Part shown: piece after piece, positions 26,649 to 34,636 of the stretch | Position numbering within the stretch: the first letter of the stretch is position 1 | How the letters are laid out: each line of letters opens with the position of its first letter | Source: Spirochaetales bacterium UBA6872 | GTDB lineage: Bacteria; Spirochaetota; Spirochaetia; Sphaerochaetales; Sphaerochaetaceae | DNA length: 64,000 nt | Direction: 5' to 3' | Assembly (NCBI GenBank): GCA_002452215.1 | Contig: DKCO01000022.1 | Location: 12,723 to 76,722 of the forward strand | The notes under the pieces: model-generated | The model's input: only the letters and a program-made list of their open reading frames with translations | Told to the model about the DNA's origin: nothing | The model's database searches: none | Translations under genes and position numbers: made by a program

Positions 26649-27061
26649 TTACTGCTCAGCACCATGAGCCTCTATATATCTTCTGATTGCGGAATCGGAA
26701 ACTTCTGAAGCCAAAGATACAAAATATGAACGCGACCAGAAGTATGGCTTCCAGTAATACGGTTTCAAATACTCAGAAAATTCCTTTCTTATCGGTCTTG
26801 CTGTAACCGTCTTGTAGTTGTTTATGAAGACAGCAGGACATACTTGAGGCGGTGCCGAGAAATAGAGGTGGATGTGATCCTTGCCTGTTTCGACTGAAAG
26901 CAGCTCGACATTCCATTTCCCCAAAGCTCATCTGTGATCTCAAGCAGTCTTTTTCTTATATCATCAACCAGGACAGGATGCCTGTATTTAGTAACTGCAA
27001 CCAAATGATATCTCAGGTCATACACTGCATGTCTATTTCTTTTGTATATGGATTCTTCCAT
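26649..27061 (-). pseudogene. tnpA: IS200-type Y1 transposase TnpA, split by a -1 frameshift
   Basis: The first frame starts at 27061 (MEESIYKRNRHAVYDLRYHL) and gives VAVTKYRHPVL and ITDELWG. The match to the family then continues in the -1 frame as KWNVELLSVETGKDHIHLYF to the stop at 26649. Joined, the protein is about 137 aa, the normal length, and keeps the HUH motif (HIH) and the catalytic Tyr in IRRYIEAHG. The shift occurs around 26920, where the frame reads G GGA AAT. This is either a lost base in the G run or a programmed frameshift. It would nick and join single-stranded IS ends. Confidence 0.8.
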
Positions 27062-27098
27062 ACAGGCATCATGCCTTTGCATCTGAATGCAAATCAAG

Positions 27099-27104
27099 TA
27101 TAAT
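27099..27104 (+). promoter_or_regulatory. -10 box of tnpB
   Basis: TATAAT lies 6 bases before the tnpB ATG at 27111, so transcription from it would give a nearly leaderless mRNA. No clear -35 box was found. Confidence 0.3.
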
Positions 27105-27110
27105 TCAAGC

Positions 27111-28424
27111 ATGAAGAACGTTGTCTCCTATGCAGCTAGGATAAAGGATGAATTTGTATGCTTCCTGCCGACCATCCGTATATACCAGGATGCAGTGGAC
27201 TTCCTTATAAATGTCTGCAATGAGAACTATGCCCTTATGGAAGATCTTCCATCCCAGAAGGCCATGACTGCCATAGAGAGGCTTGTTCATTCCACTTCGG
27301 CAAGAAAGGCTGTCTATCCATCCTTCGACAAGATATTTCATAAGATGCCATCTTACTTGAGACGACAGGCTATCAATGCTGCAGTCGGTCATGCGAGGAC
27401 ATATAGGAAGAACCTTGAGCTATGGGAATCCAATGGCTGTAAAGGAAAGAAGCCTAGACTTGGCAGATGCGGCAACAGGATGCCCGCCTTCTACCAGGGC
27501 AACATGTTCGCTCTATGCGAAGATGGCTCATATCAGGCAAGGCTGAAGATCTTCATCAGGAACGACTGGATATGGCGGACATTCACACTCAACAAGTCCG
27601 ATATGGACCGCATTGCAGTCAAGATGGGATTCTCTTTCGATAAGGCATCCTCACCAGTATTGAAGAAGAGAGGCAGAAGATTCTCTCTTGCATTTGCATT
27701 TGAAACAGAAGGCAGACTGCCTGAAGCGACAGAGAGGATATGCAGCGTCGACATCGGGATAAACCATCCTGCTGTATGCTCGGTAATGGATAGAACCGGT
27801 ACTGTCGCCGGAAGAACGTTTATAAGGTTCCCGGTAGAAGAAGACCGTTTCGCCAAGGTGCTGGCATATACAAGGAAGGCATATTCCAATGGTTCAAGAG
27901 GCTGCCATAAGCTCTGGCGATGGGCAGAGAACTACAATGGGTGTCTTGCAATAAAGACAGCCACTGCGATTGTGGAGTTTGCTGTAAAGAACAATGTGGA
28001 TGCAATAGTCATGGAGAACCTTTCAGGCATGGGAGGAAGAATCCATGGAAGCAAGAAACAGCGTCTTGCATTATGGAGAAGGAGAGAGATAGCAAGACGA
28101 GTCGAGGAGATGGCACACAGGAGAGGCATAAGATTCTCCACAGTATGCGCCTACAGCACATCGCAGCTTGCATATGATGGATCTGGGAAGGTTGCAAGAG
28201 ACAAGGACAACCATTCGCTCTGCACGTTCAAGACAGGCAAGAGATACAATGCAGATTTGAATGCAAGCTATAACATAGGGGCAAGATATTTCATACGAGA
28301 GATATTGAAAACGCTTTCCGGAAGGAAAGTGTCCGAGGTTCATGCAAAAGTTCCTGAGCTTTCGGTACGGACCCGCTGCACCTTAGCCACCTTATATAGT
28401 CTTACTGCGGCACTTGCGGCCTAG
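27111..28424 (+). CDS. tnpB: TnpB, RuvC-type RNA-guided nuclease of the insertion sequence, zinc-ribbon-less variant
   Basis: The 437-aa protein has the split RuvC nuclease: CSVDIGINHPAV (Asp), AIVMENLSGM (Glu) and RYNADLNASYNIGARYF (Asp). The four Cys that usually form a zinc ribbon between the last two motifs are mostly absent: TSQLAYDGSGKV and SLCTFKTGKRY stand where CxxC pairs are expected, with one Cys left. The reading frame is intact. TnpB proteins use an RNA from the element's right end to cut DNA and keep the element in place. The start at 27111 overlaps that of divergent tnpA-side sequence. Confidence 0.88.
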   Translation: MKNVVSYAARIKDEFVCFLPTIRIYQDAVDFLINVCNENYALMEDLPSQKAMTAIERLVHSTSARKAVYPSFDKIFHKMPSYLRRQAINAAVGHARTYRKNLELWESNGCKGKKPRLGRCGNRMPAFYQGNMFALCEDGSYQARLKIFIRNDWIWRTFTLNKSDMDRIAVKMGFSFDKASSPVLKKRGRRFSLAFAFETEGRLPEATERICSVDIGINHPAVCSVMDRTGTVAGRTFIRFPVEEDRFAKVLAYTRKAYSNGSRGCHKLWRWAENYNGCLAIKTATAIVEFAVKNNVDAIVMENLSGMGGRIHGSKKQRLALWRRREIARRVEEMAHRRGIRFSTVCAYSTSQLAYDGSGKVARDKDNHSLCTFKTGKRYNADLNASYNIGARYFIREILKTLSGRKVSEVHAKVPELSVRTRCTLATLYSLTAALAA

Positions 28425-28562
28425 TGCCATATTTGCTGAGGCTAGACCTTACGGTGGAAAGGCAGTCCCTGCTTTCTAAAGAAGCAAGAGCCAGATGTAA
28501 CTACAGAAGGCTCCTAGGGGGAAACTCCAGCCATAATCTCTGATTCAGCTGGTGAGGTTCAT
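28400..28562 (+). ncRNA. Candidate omega RNA (TnpB guide scaffold) at IS right end
   Basis: TnpB guide RNAs come from the 3' end of tnpB and the right end of the element. This stretch is non-coding, GC-richer than its flank, and can form several hairpins: GCTT/AAGC around 28469-28484 and CCAGC/GCTGG near the end. If the end is at about 28562, the guide would be the flanking sequence beginning GAGATCGATG. Inferred from family knowledge. Confidence 0.45.
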
Positions 28563-28715
28563 GAGATCGATGCTTCATTGGATGCATATACAAAAGAGAA
28601 TTTTACCGATTTACTGATTAAGTGGCTTCCTTCTTCAACTATAGTTGTTGTAAGCCACAACAAACAATATGAGGCTTTCTTTAATAAAGTAATCAATTTA
28701 GATGAAATTAAGTAA
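28542..28715 (+). pseudogene. C-terminal remnant of an ABC transporter ATPase
   Basis: The frame ending at 28715 reads EIDASLDAYTKENF, then LPSSTIVVVSHN, then FFNKVINLDEIK. This is the order of a D-loop after Walker B, the H-switch strand (VVSHN) and the C-terminal strand of an ABC ATPase. Nothing N-terminal of Walker B is present; the sequence before about 28562 belongs to the insertion sequence. The rest of the gene is not on the other side of the element, so it was deleted or the fragment was moved. 28716-28775 shows nothing. Confidence 0.6.
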
Positions 28716-28775
28716 AGTGAACTGAGTAGAGCAAACACAAAGGTTATTGGAATATGTGATAAACCTTTATCTGTT

Positions 28776-28811
28776 AAGAAATCCCTTAGTGAATCTGTTG
28801 TTCACCAAGGG
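28776..28811 (-). terminator. Terminator of glnN
   Basis: CCCTTAGTGAA (28783-28793) pairs with TTCACCAAGGG (28801-28811) with one mismatch. Read on the minus strand it is followed by ATTTCTT, a modest U tract. Confidence 0.55.
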
Positions 28812-28840
28812 AGAGAGGAGAATAAAAGCTCTATAGCTTA

Positions 28841-30928
28841 TTAGACATAGAAAAGCATCTCGCCATATGTTGGATAAGGCCAATCTGTCTGATCGACAAT
28901 CAACTCGAGCTTGTCTGCATACTTTCTTACTTCTTCCATGGCTGGGATTATCTCATTTCTGGAATAGTGTGCAAGAGCCGAACCTGAATACTCAATGCTG
29001 CTGTCTACGTTGTCTGTCAAATCTTTTAGTGCTTTGTACAAATCATCTGTCAATCCAGATACTTCTTCTAGTCTTGAACTCTCAGCTTTCAAAGAAAGTG
29101 AAGGCAATGCCTCTTTTTTCTCTTTGATTGTCCTTGCAAGTTTGGAAGAGAAAGACTCCACAGCTGGCAAAATCTGTCGGTTGATCATATCGATCATTGT
29201 TAGAGCTTCGATATGAATCGTCTTTGAGTATTCTTCGTTCAAGATCTCATATCTGGAATTTACTTCAGCTGGGCTGTAGATTCCAAATTTGGAGAAAAGA
29301 TCAATATTCTTCTTGTCAATGAATCTGTCATAAGCATCTGGAGCTGAAGCAAGATTCAAGAGGCCTCTCTTTTTTGCTTCATCAATCCATTCCGGTGAAT
29401 AGTTGTTCCCATTAAAGACAATATTTCTATGCTCGATATAAGTTCTTTTTACAATCTCAGAAACAGCCTTCTCAAAATCTTTTGCATCGCATAGCTCTTG
29501 ATAGAATTCATTAAGTTCCTTTGCAACAATAGTATTGAGAACAATATTCGGTCCAGCGACAGAGAAGGATGAGCCAAGCATTCTGAACTCGAACTTGTTT
29601 CCAGTGAAAGCAAATGGGCTTGTTCTGTTTCTGTCTGTTGTGTCTTTTGGAATAGCAGGAAGGACATGTACGCCCAATTCCATCTTCTGCTTTGACTTTC
29701 CATTGATTGGTTTTCCATCTGCGATTGAATCAAGGATTCCTGTCAGTTCATCTCCAAGGAATATTGAAACAATAGCAGGAGGTGCTTCATTGGCTCCTAG
29801 TCTATGATCGTTTCCAGCTGATGCAACAGATATTCTCATCAAGTCCTGGTATTCATCGATTGCTTTGATTATAGCAACAAGGAAAAGCAAGAACTGTGCG
29901 TTATCCTTTGGATTGTCTCCTGGCTCAAGAAGGTTTACTCCTGTGTCTGTCGATATCGACCAGTTGTTGTGCTTTCCAGAACCATTTACACCTGCAAATG
30001 GTTTTTCATGCAAAAGACAAGCAAAGCCATGTCGTTCTGCAACCTTTTTCATTAGTTCCATAGTAAGCTGGTTGTGGTCTACAGCAACATTGGTTGTTGC
30101 ATACACTGGCGCAAGCTCGTGCTGGCAAGGAGCAACCTCGTTATGGCTTGTCTTAGCGTTGATTCCAAGTTTCCAGAGCTCTTTGTCAAGATCATGCATA
30201 TATTCGCTTACTCTAGTTCTAAGAGCACCAAAGTAATGGTCTTCCATCTCTTGGCCCTTAGGACTCCTTGCTCCTAGAAGTGTTCTTCCTGTATAGATCA
30301 AGTCCTTCCTTTTTGCATAGTCTTTCTTGTCGATAAGGAAGTATTCTTGCTCTGGACCAACTGTTGTTATAACTCTTTTCACATCTTCCTTGCCAAAGAG
30401 CTTCAGGATCTTCACAGCTTCATTGGACAGTGATTCCATGCTTCTCAAAAGAGGTGTCTTCTTGTCCAATACTTCTCCTGAGTAGGAGCAAAATGCTGTT
30501 GGAATACATAGAGTTTCGTCCTTTATAAATGCATAGCTTGTAGGGTCCCATGCTGTATAGCCACGTGCTTCAAAAGTAGCTCTTAGTCCTCCTGATGGAA
30601 ATGATGAGGCATCTGGTTCGCCTTTTATGAGTTCTTTTCCTGAAAACTCCAACAATACCTTGCCGCCTTCAATTGGAGTGATGAATGCTTCATGCTTTTC
30701 TGCTGTTATACCTGTCATTGGCTGAAACCAGTGAGTGTAATGAGTACATCCCTTCTCGACAGCCCAGTTCTTCATTGCATTCGCTACTGAGTTTGCAACT
30801 GTAAGATCCAAGTCTTTTCCCTCGTGGACTGTCTGTTTCAATTTATTGTAGATATCCTTTGGGAGTCTCTCTTTCATGGTCTCATCATTGAATACCAATG
30901 AGCCGAAATAATCCGCAACTGTTTCCAT
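28841..30928 (-). CDS. glnN: Glutamine synthetase type III
   Basis: The 695-aa length is that of the GSIII/GlnN class, much longer than type I. Visible signatures are HWFQPMTG, TVGPEQEYFLIDK (Glu metal ligands), KTSHNEVAPCQHELAPVY, and GVNGSGKHNNWS with the ammonia/glutamate site. It makes glutamine from glutamate, ammonia and ATP. The start METVADYFG is chosen because GGAGG lies 5 bases upstream. Its leader holds a terminator and an ANTAR-type hairpin (separate entries). It is divergent from the glutamate synthase operon. Confidence 0.95.
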   Translation of the reverse strand: METVADYFGSLVFNDETMKERLPKDIYNKLKQTVHEGKDLDLTVANSVANAMKNWAVEKGCTHYTHWFQPMTGITAEKHEAFITPIEGGKVLLEFSGKELIKGEPDASSFPSGGLRATFEARGYTAWDPTSYAFIKDETLCIPTAFCSYSGEVLDKKTPLLRSMESLSNEAVKILKLFGKEDVKRVITTVGPEQEYFLIDKKDYAKRKDLIYTGRTLLGARSPKGQEMEDHYFGALRTRVSEYMHDLDKELWKLGINAKTSHNEVAPCQHELAPVYATTNVAVDHNQLTMELMKKVAERHGFACLLHEKPFAGVNGSGKHNNWSISTDTGVNLLEPGDNPKDNAQFLLFLVAIIKAIDEYQDLMRISVASAGNDHRLGANEAPPAIVSIFLGDELTGILDSIADGKPINGKSKQKMELGVHVLPAIPKDTTDRNRTSPFAFTGNKFEFRMLGSSFSVAGPNIVLNTIVAKELNEFYQELCDAKDFEKAVSEIVKRTYIEHRNIVFNGNNYSPEWIDEAKKRGLLNLASAPDAYDRFIDKKNIDLFSKFGIYSPAEVNSRYEILNEEYSKTIHIEALTMIDMINRQILPAVESFSSKLARTIKEKKEALPSLSLKAESSRLEEVSGLTDDLYKALKDLTDNVDSSIEYSGSALAHYSRNEIIPAMEEVRKYADKLELIVDQTDWPYPTYGEMLFYV

Positions 30929-30941
30929 ATTTTCCTCCAAG

Positions 30942-30985
30942 TAAAGAAAAAAAGGTGTCATAGCACACTGTACTACAACACCTTT
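30942..30985 (-). terminator. Leader terminator (attenuator) of glnN
   Basis: On the minus strand AAAGGTGTTGTAG (30985 to 30973) pairs with CTATGACACCTTT (30963 to 30951): 13 pairs including two wobbles, then TTTTCTTT. It ends just before the ribosome binding site (30938-30934), so it would stop transcription before glnN unless it is prevented. Confidence 0.8.
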
Positions 30986-31007
30986 GTTGATGTCATTGTT
31001 CTATCAA
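30976..31007 (-). promoter_or_regulatory. Putative ANTAR-binding hairpins P1 and P2 in the glnN leader
   Basis: P2 on the minus strand is CAAC-AAAGGT-GTTG (30989 to 30976), with a hexaloop having A1 and G4. Its loop and 3' arm are the first bases of the terminator's 5' arm, so P2 and the terminator exclude each other. P1 is TTG-ATAGAA-CAA (31007 to 30996), also A1/G4, but with only 3 strong pairs; a 6-base linker separates them. The A1/G4 hexaloop rule is recalled from work on ANTAR targets. Confidence 0.6.
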
Positions 31008-31186
31008 AAAAAAGGCAATTCAGTCAATGTGCTAGCCTTAAATTTTTAGATATTTTCTGTAACTCTATATGTGAAAAATAATTAACTTGAAAAAATCTTT
31101 GTATTTGGATTGGACGAAGTATATTTTTTTGCATTTACGGGTTTGCTGTGGTGACAAAAAATCTCTTTTCAATTATATTTCATTGC

Positions 31187-31218
31187 AACGCGGATGCGTT
31201 TTCAGACAAAGGCGTCTG
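31187..31218 (+). promoter_or_regulatory. Putative ANTAR-binding hairpins in the glutamate synthase leader
   Basis: P2 is CAGAC-AAAGGC-GTCTG (31203-31218), a 5-bp stem with an A1/G4 hexaloop nearly identical to that of glnN. Its 3' part is shared with the terminator's 5' arm. The upstream stem AACGC-GGAT-GCGTT (31187-31200) would be P1 by position, but has a tetraloop and not the expected hexaloop. Confidence 0.6.
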
Positions 31219-31268
31219 GCATAGGGATAACTCTCTTTTTATCCTTCTGTCAGGCGCTTTTCTTTTTT
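31212..31268 (+). terminator. Leader terminator (attenuator) of the glutamate synthase operon
   Basis: A 19-position stem (31212-31230 with 31239-31257) has one mismatch and a few G-T pairs, and is followed by TTTTCTTTTTT. It lies directly before the ribosome binding site AGGAGGG and the ATG at 31282, so it must be bypassed for the operon to be expressed. Confidence 0.85.
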
Positions 31269-31281
31269 CAGGAGGGTCTTT

Positions 31282-32403
31282 ATGGACGACTACTTTCAGT
31301 GGCACAATGTTAAGGAGGGCGATGTAAGGATCCCCGCAGGTTGTGCTATCTCTTCACAATTCTCGCGTTCTGGAAAGCGATTTACAGGCGAAAGCATGAT
31401 AAAGTCGATTCGTGTCATGCATGATAGGTCCAATGGTCTTGGAGGAGGCTTCGCTGGCTATGGAATCTATCCTGAGTACAAGGATTATTATGCTTTTCAT
31501 ATATTCTATGATTCAAATGACTCAAGAGTCTTGACAGAAAAATACTTGGATGAGTACTTCGACATAGTCAATCTTTCAAAGATACCAACAAGAAAAAACA
31601 AGAACATAACAGATGAGCCTTTGATGTGGAGATATTTTGTTACGCCGTTGAGAACGAGGCTGGCAGCATCACAGCTCGATATAGATGAATATACAGTGCG
31701 TTCAGTAGTTTATGTAAACACAATGATTGACGGTGCTTATATCTTCTCTTCTGGAAAGAACATGGGGTGCTTCAAGGCTGTTGGATATCCTGAGGATGTC
31801 GGAGAGTTTTACAGACTTGATGAATATGAAGGATATTGTTGGACAGTCCATGGAAGGTATCCCACGAACACACCAGGATGGTGGGGAGGTGCTCATCCAT
31901 TTGGTCTGTTGGATGTTTCTGTCGTCCATAATGGAGAAATATCATCTTACGATGCAAATAGACGTGCGATAGAGATGTATGGCTATAGATGCACATTGCA
32001 AACAGATACAGAGGTAATAACATACATGATTGATTACCTCAATAGAAGAAAAAAGCTTACTTTGGAAGAGACAGCGCATGTCATAGCAGCCCCATTTTGG
32101 ACAACTATTGCCAGAATGGATGAAGAGAAGAAAAGAGAATATACATATTTACGCAACACATTCTCGTCATTGTTGATAACAGGCCCGTTCTCGATCCTTG
32201 TTGGTTTTTCAGGAGGCATAATGGCCTTGAACGATAGATTGAAGCTTAGAAGCCTTGTTGCAGCAGAGAAAGATGACATGGTCTACTTTGCTTCTGAAGA
32301 GAGTGCAATCAGGCTCATTGAGCCAGAACCTGATAGGATATGGCATCCGAAAGGTGGGGAACCTGTGATTGTAAGGCTCTACTCTGAGGAGGAAGCAAGA
32401 TGA
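31282..32403 (+). CDS. Glutamate synthase, glutamine amidotransferase (class II) subunit, archaeal-type split enzyme
   Basis: The 373-aa protein contains a class II glutamine amidotransferase domain: IPAGCAISSQF with the presumed nucleophile Cys22, VMHDRSNGLGGGFAGYG, WTVHGRYPTNTPG and VVHNGEISSYD for substrate and oxyanion residues, then a C-terminal part with GFSGGIMALNDR. In active enzymes the Cys must be N-terminal, so about 21 residues would have to be removed; this is inference. It releases ammonia from glutamine for the synthase subunit. GGAGG precedes the ATG. The stop overlaps the next start by 4 bases. Confidence 0.88.
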   Translation: MDDYFQWHNVKEGDVRIPAGCAISSQFSRSGKRFTGESMIKSIRVMHDRSNGLGGGFAGYGIYPEYKDYYAFHIFYDSNDSRVLTEKYLDEYFDIVNLSKIPTRKNKNITDEPLMWRYFVTPLRTRLAASQLDIDEYTVRSVVYVNTMIDGAYIFSSGKNMGCFKAVGYPEDVGEFYRLDEYEGYCWTVHGRYPTNTPGWWGGAHPFGLLDVSVVHNGEISSYDANRRAIEMYGYRCTLQTDTEVITYMIDYLNRRKKLTLEETAHVIAAPFWTTIARMDEEKKREYTYLRNTFSSLLITGPFSILVGFSGGIMALNDRLKLRSLVAAEKDDMVYFASEESAIRLIEPEPDRIWHPKGGEPVIVRLYSEEEAR

Positions 32404-33902
32404 TTTCATATATAACTGCTGAATTCGAGGTCGTTAGGAATTTCGATAGATGCATAAATTGTAACAAGTGCATTAAGGAATGTTCCAATGGTGTGCACTT
32501 CATAAACCCTAAGACAAAAAAATTATCCACAGATGACGAAAAGTGTGTCTGTTGTCATAGGTGCGTGGATTTTTGCCCAACAAAGGCCATAAAAATCGTC
32601 AAGTCAGATATGACATTTCGTCCAAATGATGCATGGAAGAGCGATACTATAAGCAATATCTTCAGGCAGGCAGCTACAGGGGGCGTGCTTCTTGGTTCAA
32701 TGGGAAACCCAAACAAGATGCCATCGTATTGGGATAGGATAGTCATAAATGCATCACAAGTTACAAATCCTCCTATAGACCCATTGAGAGAACCTATGGA
32801 GACTAAAGTATTTTTAGGCAAGAAAAATTCTGAAGTAAAACACGACAAAGACGGACGTTTGATTACTAAGCTTGCCCCGCAGCTTGTGGTTTCTACTCCA
32901 ATTCTCTTTGGGGCAATGAGCTATGGTTCAATAAGCTATAATGCTCATAAGGCACTTGCCAACGCGGCAACCGAGCTTGGGACATTCTATAATACAGGCG
33001 AAGGTGGGTTACATGAAGACTTCTATGAATTCGGACCAAATACTATCGTACAAATCGCATCTGGGCGTTTTGGTGTTCATCCGGAATACTTGAAGGCAGG
33101 AGCTGCTTTGGAGATTAAAATGGGGCAGGGTGCAAAGCCTGGAATAGGAGGTCACCTTGCTGGCTCGAAGACTATAGGAGACATTTCGCGCACGAGAATG
33201 ATTCCTGAAGGATCGGATGCAATATCGCCAGCGCCACACCATGATATTTATTCAATCGAGGATTTGAGGCAACTTGTTTATGCTTTGAAAGAGGCAACAG
33301 ACTATAAAAAGCCGATAATCGTCAAAATCGCAGCAGTCCATAATGTTTCTGCAATAGCATCAGGAATTGCCAGATCTGGTGCTGATATCATAGCAATTGA
33401 CGGCTATAGAGGAGGAACGGGAGCAGCTCCAACCGCTATAAGAGACAATGTTGGTATACCTATCGAACTTGCACTTGCTGCTGTCGATACAAGACTCAGG
33501 GATGAAGGAATAAGGGACTCTGTCTCTATAATAGCATCAGGCTCAATGAGATCCAGCGCCGATATTGTGAAGGCAATTGCACTAGGGGCAGATGCTGTCT
33601 ACATCGGGACAGCAAGCTTGATTGCGCTTGGTTGCCATCTTTGTAGGGCATGCCATACAGGAAGATGCAATTGGGGAATAGCAACACAGAATCCTGAACT
33701 TGTAAAGCGCCTTGACCCGAAAGAGGGACAAGCAAGGCTTGTAAACCTTATAAATGCATGGACTCATGAGATAAAAGAGATGATGGGTGGAATGGGAATA
33801 AACTCTATAGAGGCACTTAAAGGAAATAGAGCAATGCTAAGAGGCATTGGACTAAATGAGAAGGAACTTGAGATTCTGGGGATAAAACATGCAGGAGAAT
33901 AA
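32400..33902 (+). CDS. gltB: Glutamate synthase, FMN/iron-sulfur catalytic subunit, archaeal-type
   Basis: The 500-aa product begins with two 4Fe-4S ferredoxin motifs (CINCNKCIKECSN and CVCCHRCVDFCP), followed by the FMN-binding glutamate synthase barrel: FGAMSYGSISYNAH, NTGEGGLHEDFYEFG, KPGIGGHLAG, GYRGGTGAAP and GADAVYIGTASLIALGC. CHLCRACHTGRCNWGIATQ supplies the Cys set of the enzyme's own cluster. It makes two glutamates from 2-oxoglutarate and ammonia from the partner subunit. Fused ferredoxin domains suggest ferredoxin as reductant. It overlaps the upstream gene and ends 1 base before the next. Confidence 0.93.
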   Translation: MISYITAEFEVVRNFDRCINCNKCIKECSNGVHFINPKTKKLSTDDEKCVCCHRCVDFCPTKAIKIVKSDMTFRPNDAWKSDTISNIFRQAATGGVLLGSMGNPNKMPSYWDRIVINASQVTNPPIDPLREPMETKVFLGKKNSEVKHDKDGRLITKLAPQLVVSTPILFGAMSYGSISYNAHKALANAATELGTFYNTGEGGLHEDFYEFGPNTIVQIASGRFGVHPEYLKAGAALEIKMGQGAKPGIGGHLAGSKTIGDISRTRMIPEGSDAISPAPHHDIYSIEDLRQLVYALKEATDYKKPIIVKIAAVHNVSAIASGIARSGADIIAIDGYRGGTGAAPTAIRDNVGIPIELALAAVDTRLRDEGIRDSVSIIASGSMRSSADIVKAIALGADAVYIGTASLIALGCHLCRACHTGRCNWGIATQNPELVKRLDPKEGQARLVNLINAWTHEIKEMMGGMGINSIEALKGNRAMLRGIGLNEKELEILGIKHAGE

Positions 33903-33903
33903 C

Positions 33904-34626
33904 ATGAGAATAGAAGTTGGCAATATGCCATTCAGAGAGCTCAATGAGAAAGTCAAGACAAGTCCTTACTACGACATTGAACTGTATGACCTTGAAGGAC
34001 AAAGATATATCGGAACTGGATTGAAAAACAGAAGAATAGCTATACATGGAGTACCTGGAAATGCATTAGGTTCTTTTCTGGATGGAGCTATAATCGAGGT
34101 TTTCTCATCTGCCCAAGATGCTATTGGGGATACGATGAACGACGGTATGATAATTGTCCATGGATCTGCTGGAGATGCTCCCGGCTATGCAATGAGGGGT
34201 GGAAAGATATACATACGTGATAGTGCTGGCTACAGAGCTGGGATACATATGAAAGCATACAAGGACAAACAGCCTCTTTTGATCATTGGCGATGCTGCTG
34301 GATCTTTTCTTGGAGAGTATCAAGCTGGCGGGACGATTATCGTTCTTGGGCTAGAGCAGGGGGGTGCACCTCCTGTTGGCTATTTTTGTGGGACAGGCAT
34401 GCACGGTGGGAGGATAATATTGCGCTCCGATTATCTTCCTAAGGATCTTCCGCTACAAGTTTCAGCGTCTGATGCAACAGAAAAGGATCTTATCGAAATA
34501 AGAAGTCTCATCGATGAATTCTGTACCATCTTCTCTCTTGACATAGAAGTTGTGATGCAACATCATTTTTTTGTATTGAGACCCGATTCGGCCAACCCGT
34601 ACAAGCAACTTTATACGCAAATTTAA
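33904..34626 (+). CDS. Glutamate synthase GXGXG (alpha C-terminal) domain subunit
   Basis: The 240-aa protein is the right-handed beta-helix domain normally at the end of the large glutamate synthase subunit: GSFLDGAIIEVFSSAQDAIG, DGMIIVHGSAGDAPGYAMRGG, IYIRDSAGYRAGIHM and GSFLGEYQAGGTIIVLGL show the G-x-x-G repeats. It is structural, linking the amidotransferase and synthase parts. The ATG at 33904 follows GGAG at 33894-33897. The enzyme is thus encoded as three consecutive genes. Confidence 0.9.
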   Translation: MRIEVGNMPFRELNEKVKTSPYYDIELYDLEGQRYIGTGLKNRRIAIHGVPGNALGSFLDGAIIEVFSSAQDAIGDTMNDGMIIVHGSAGDAPGYAMRGGKIYIRDSAGYRAGIHMKAYKDKQPLLIIGDAAGSFLGEYQAGGTIIVLGLEQGGAPPVGYFCGTGMHGGRIILRSDYLPKDLPLQVSASDATEKDLIEIRSLIDEFCTIFSLDIEVVMQHHFFVLRPDSANPYKQLYTQI

Positions 34627-34636
34627 AGGATAATCT

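Larger units (their letters stand above)
26590..28562. mobile_element. IS200/IS605-family insertion sequence with divergent tnpA and tnpB (ends approximate)
   Basis: A Y1 HUH transposase gene (minus, frameshifted) and a tnpB gene (plus) are arranged back to back with overlapping 5' ends, as in IS605-type elements. A TTGAT at 26586-26590 may be the left target. Near the right end CCAGC (28528-28532) and GCTGG (28548-28552) form a hairpin followed by TGAGGTTCAT, a typical right-end arrangement. This family has no terminal inverted repeats or target duplication, so the ends cannot be fixed by eye. Confidence 0.65.

Noticed and set aside
31187..31200. Stem AACGC-GGAT-GCGTT as canonical ANTAR P1
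   Set aside because: It has a tetraloop, not an A1/G4 hexaloop; I kept it only as a positional candidate.
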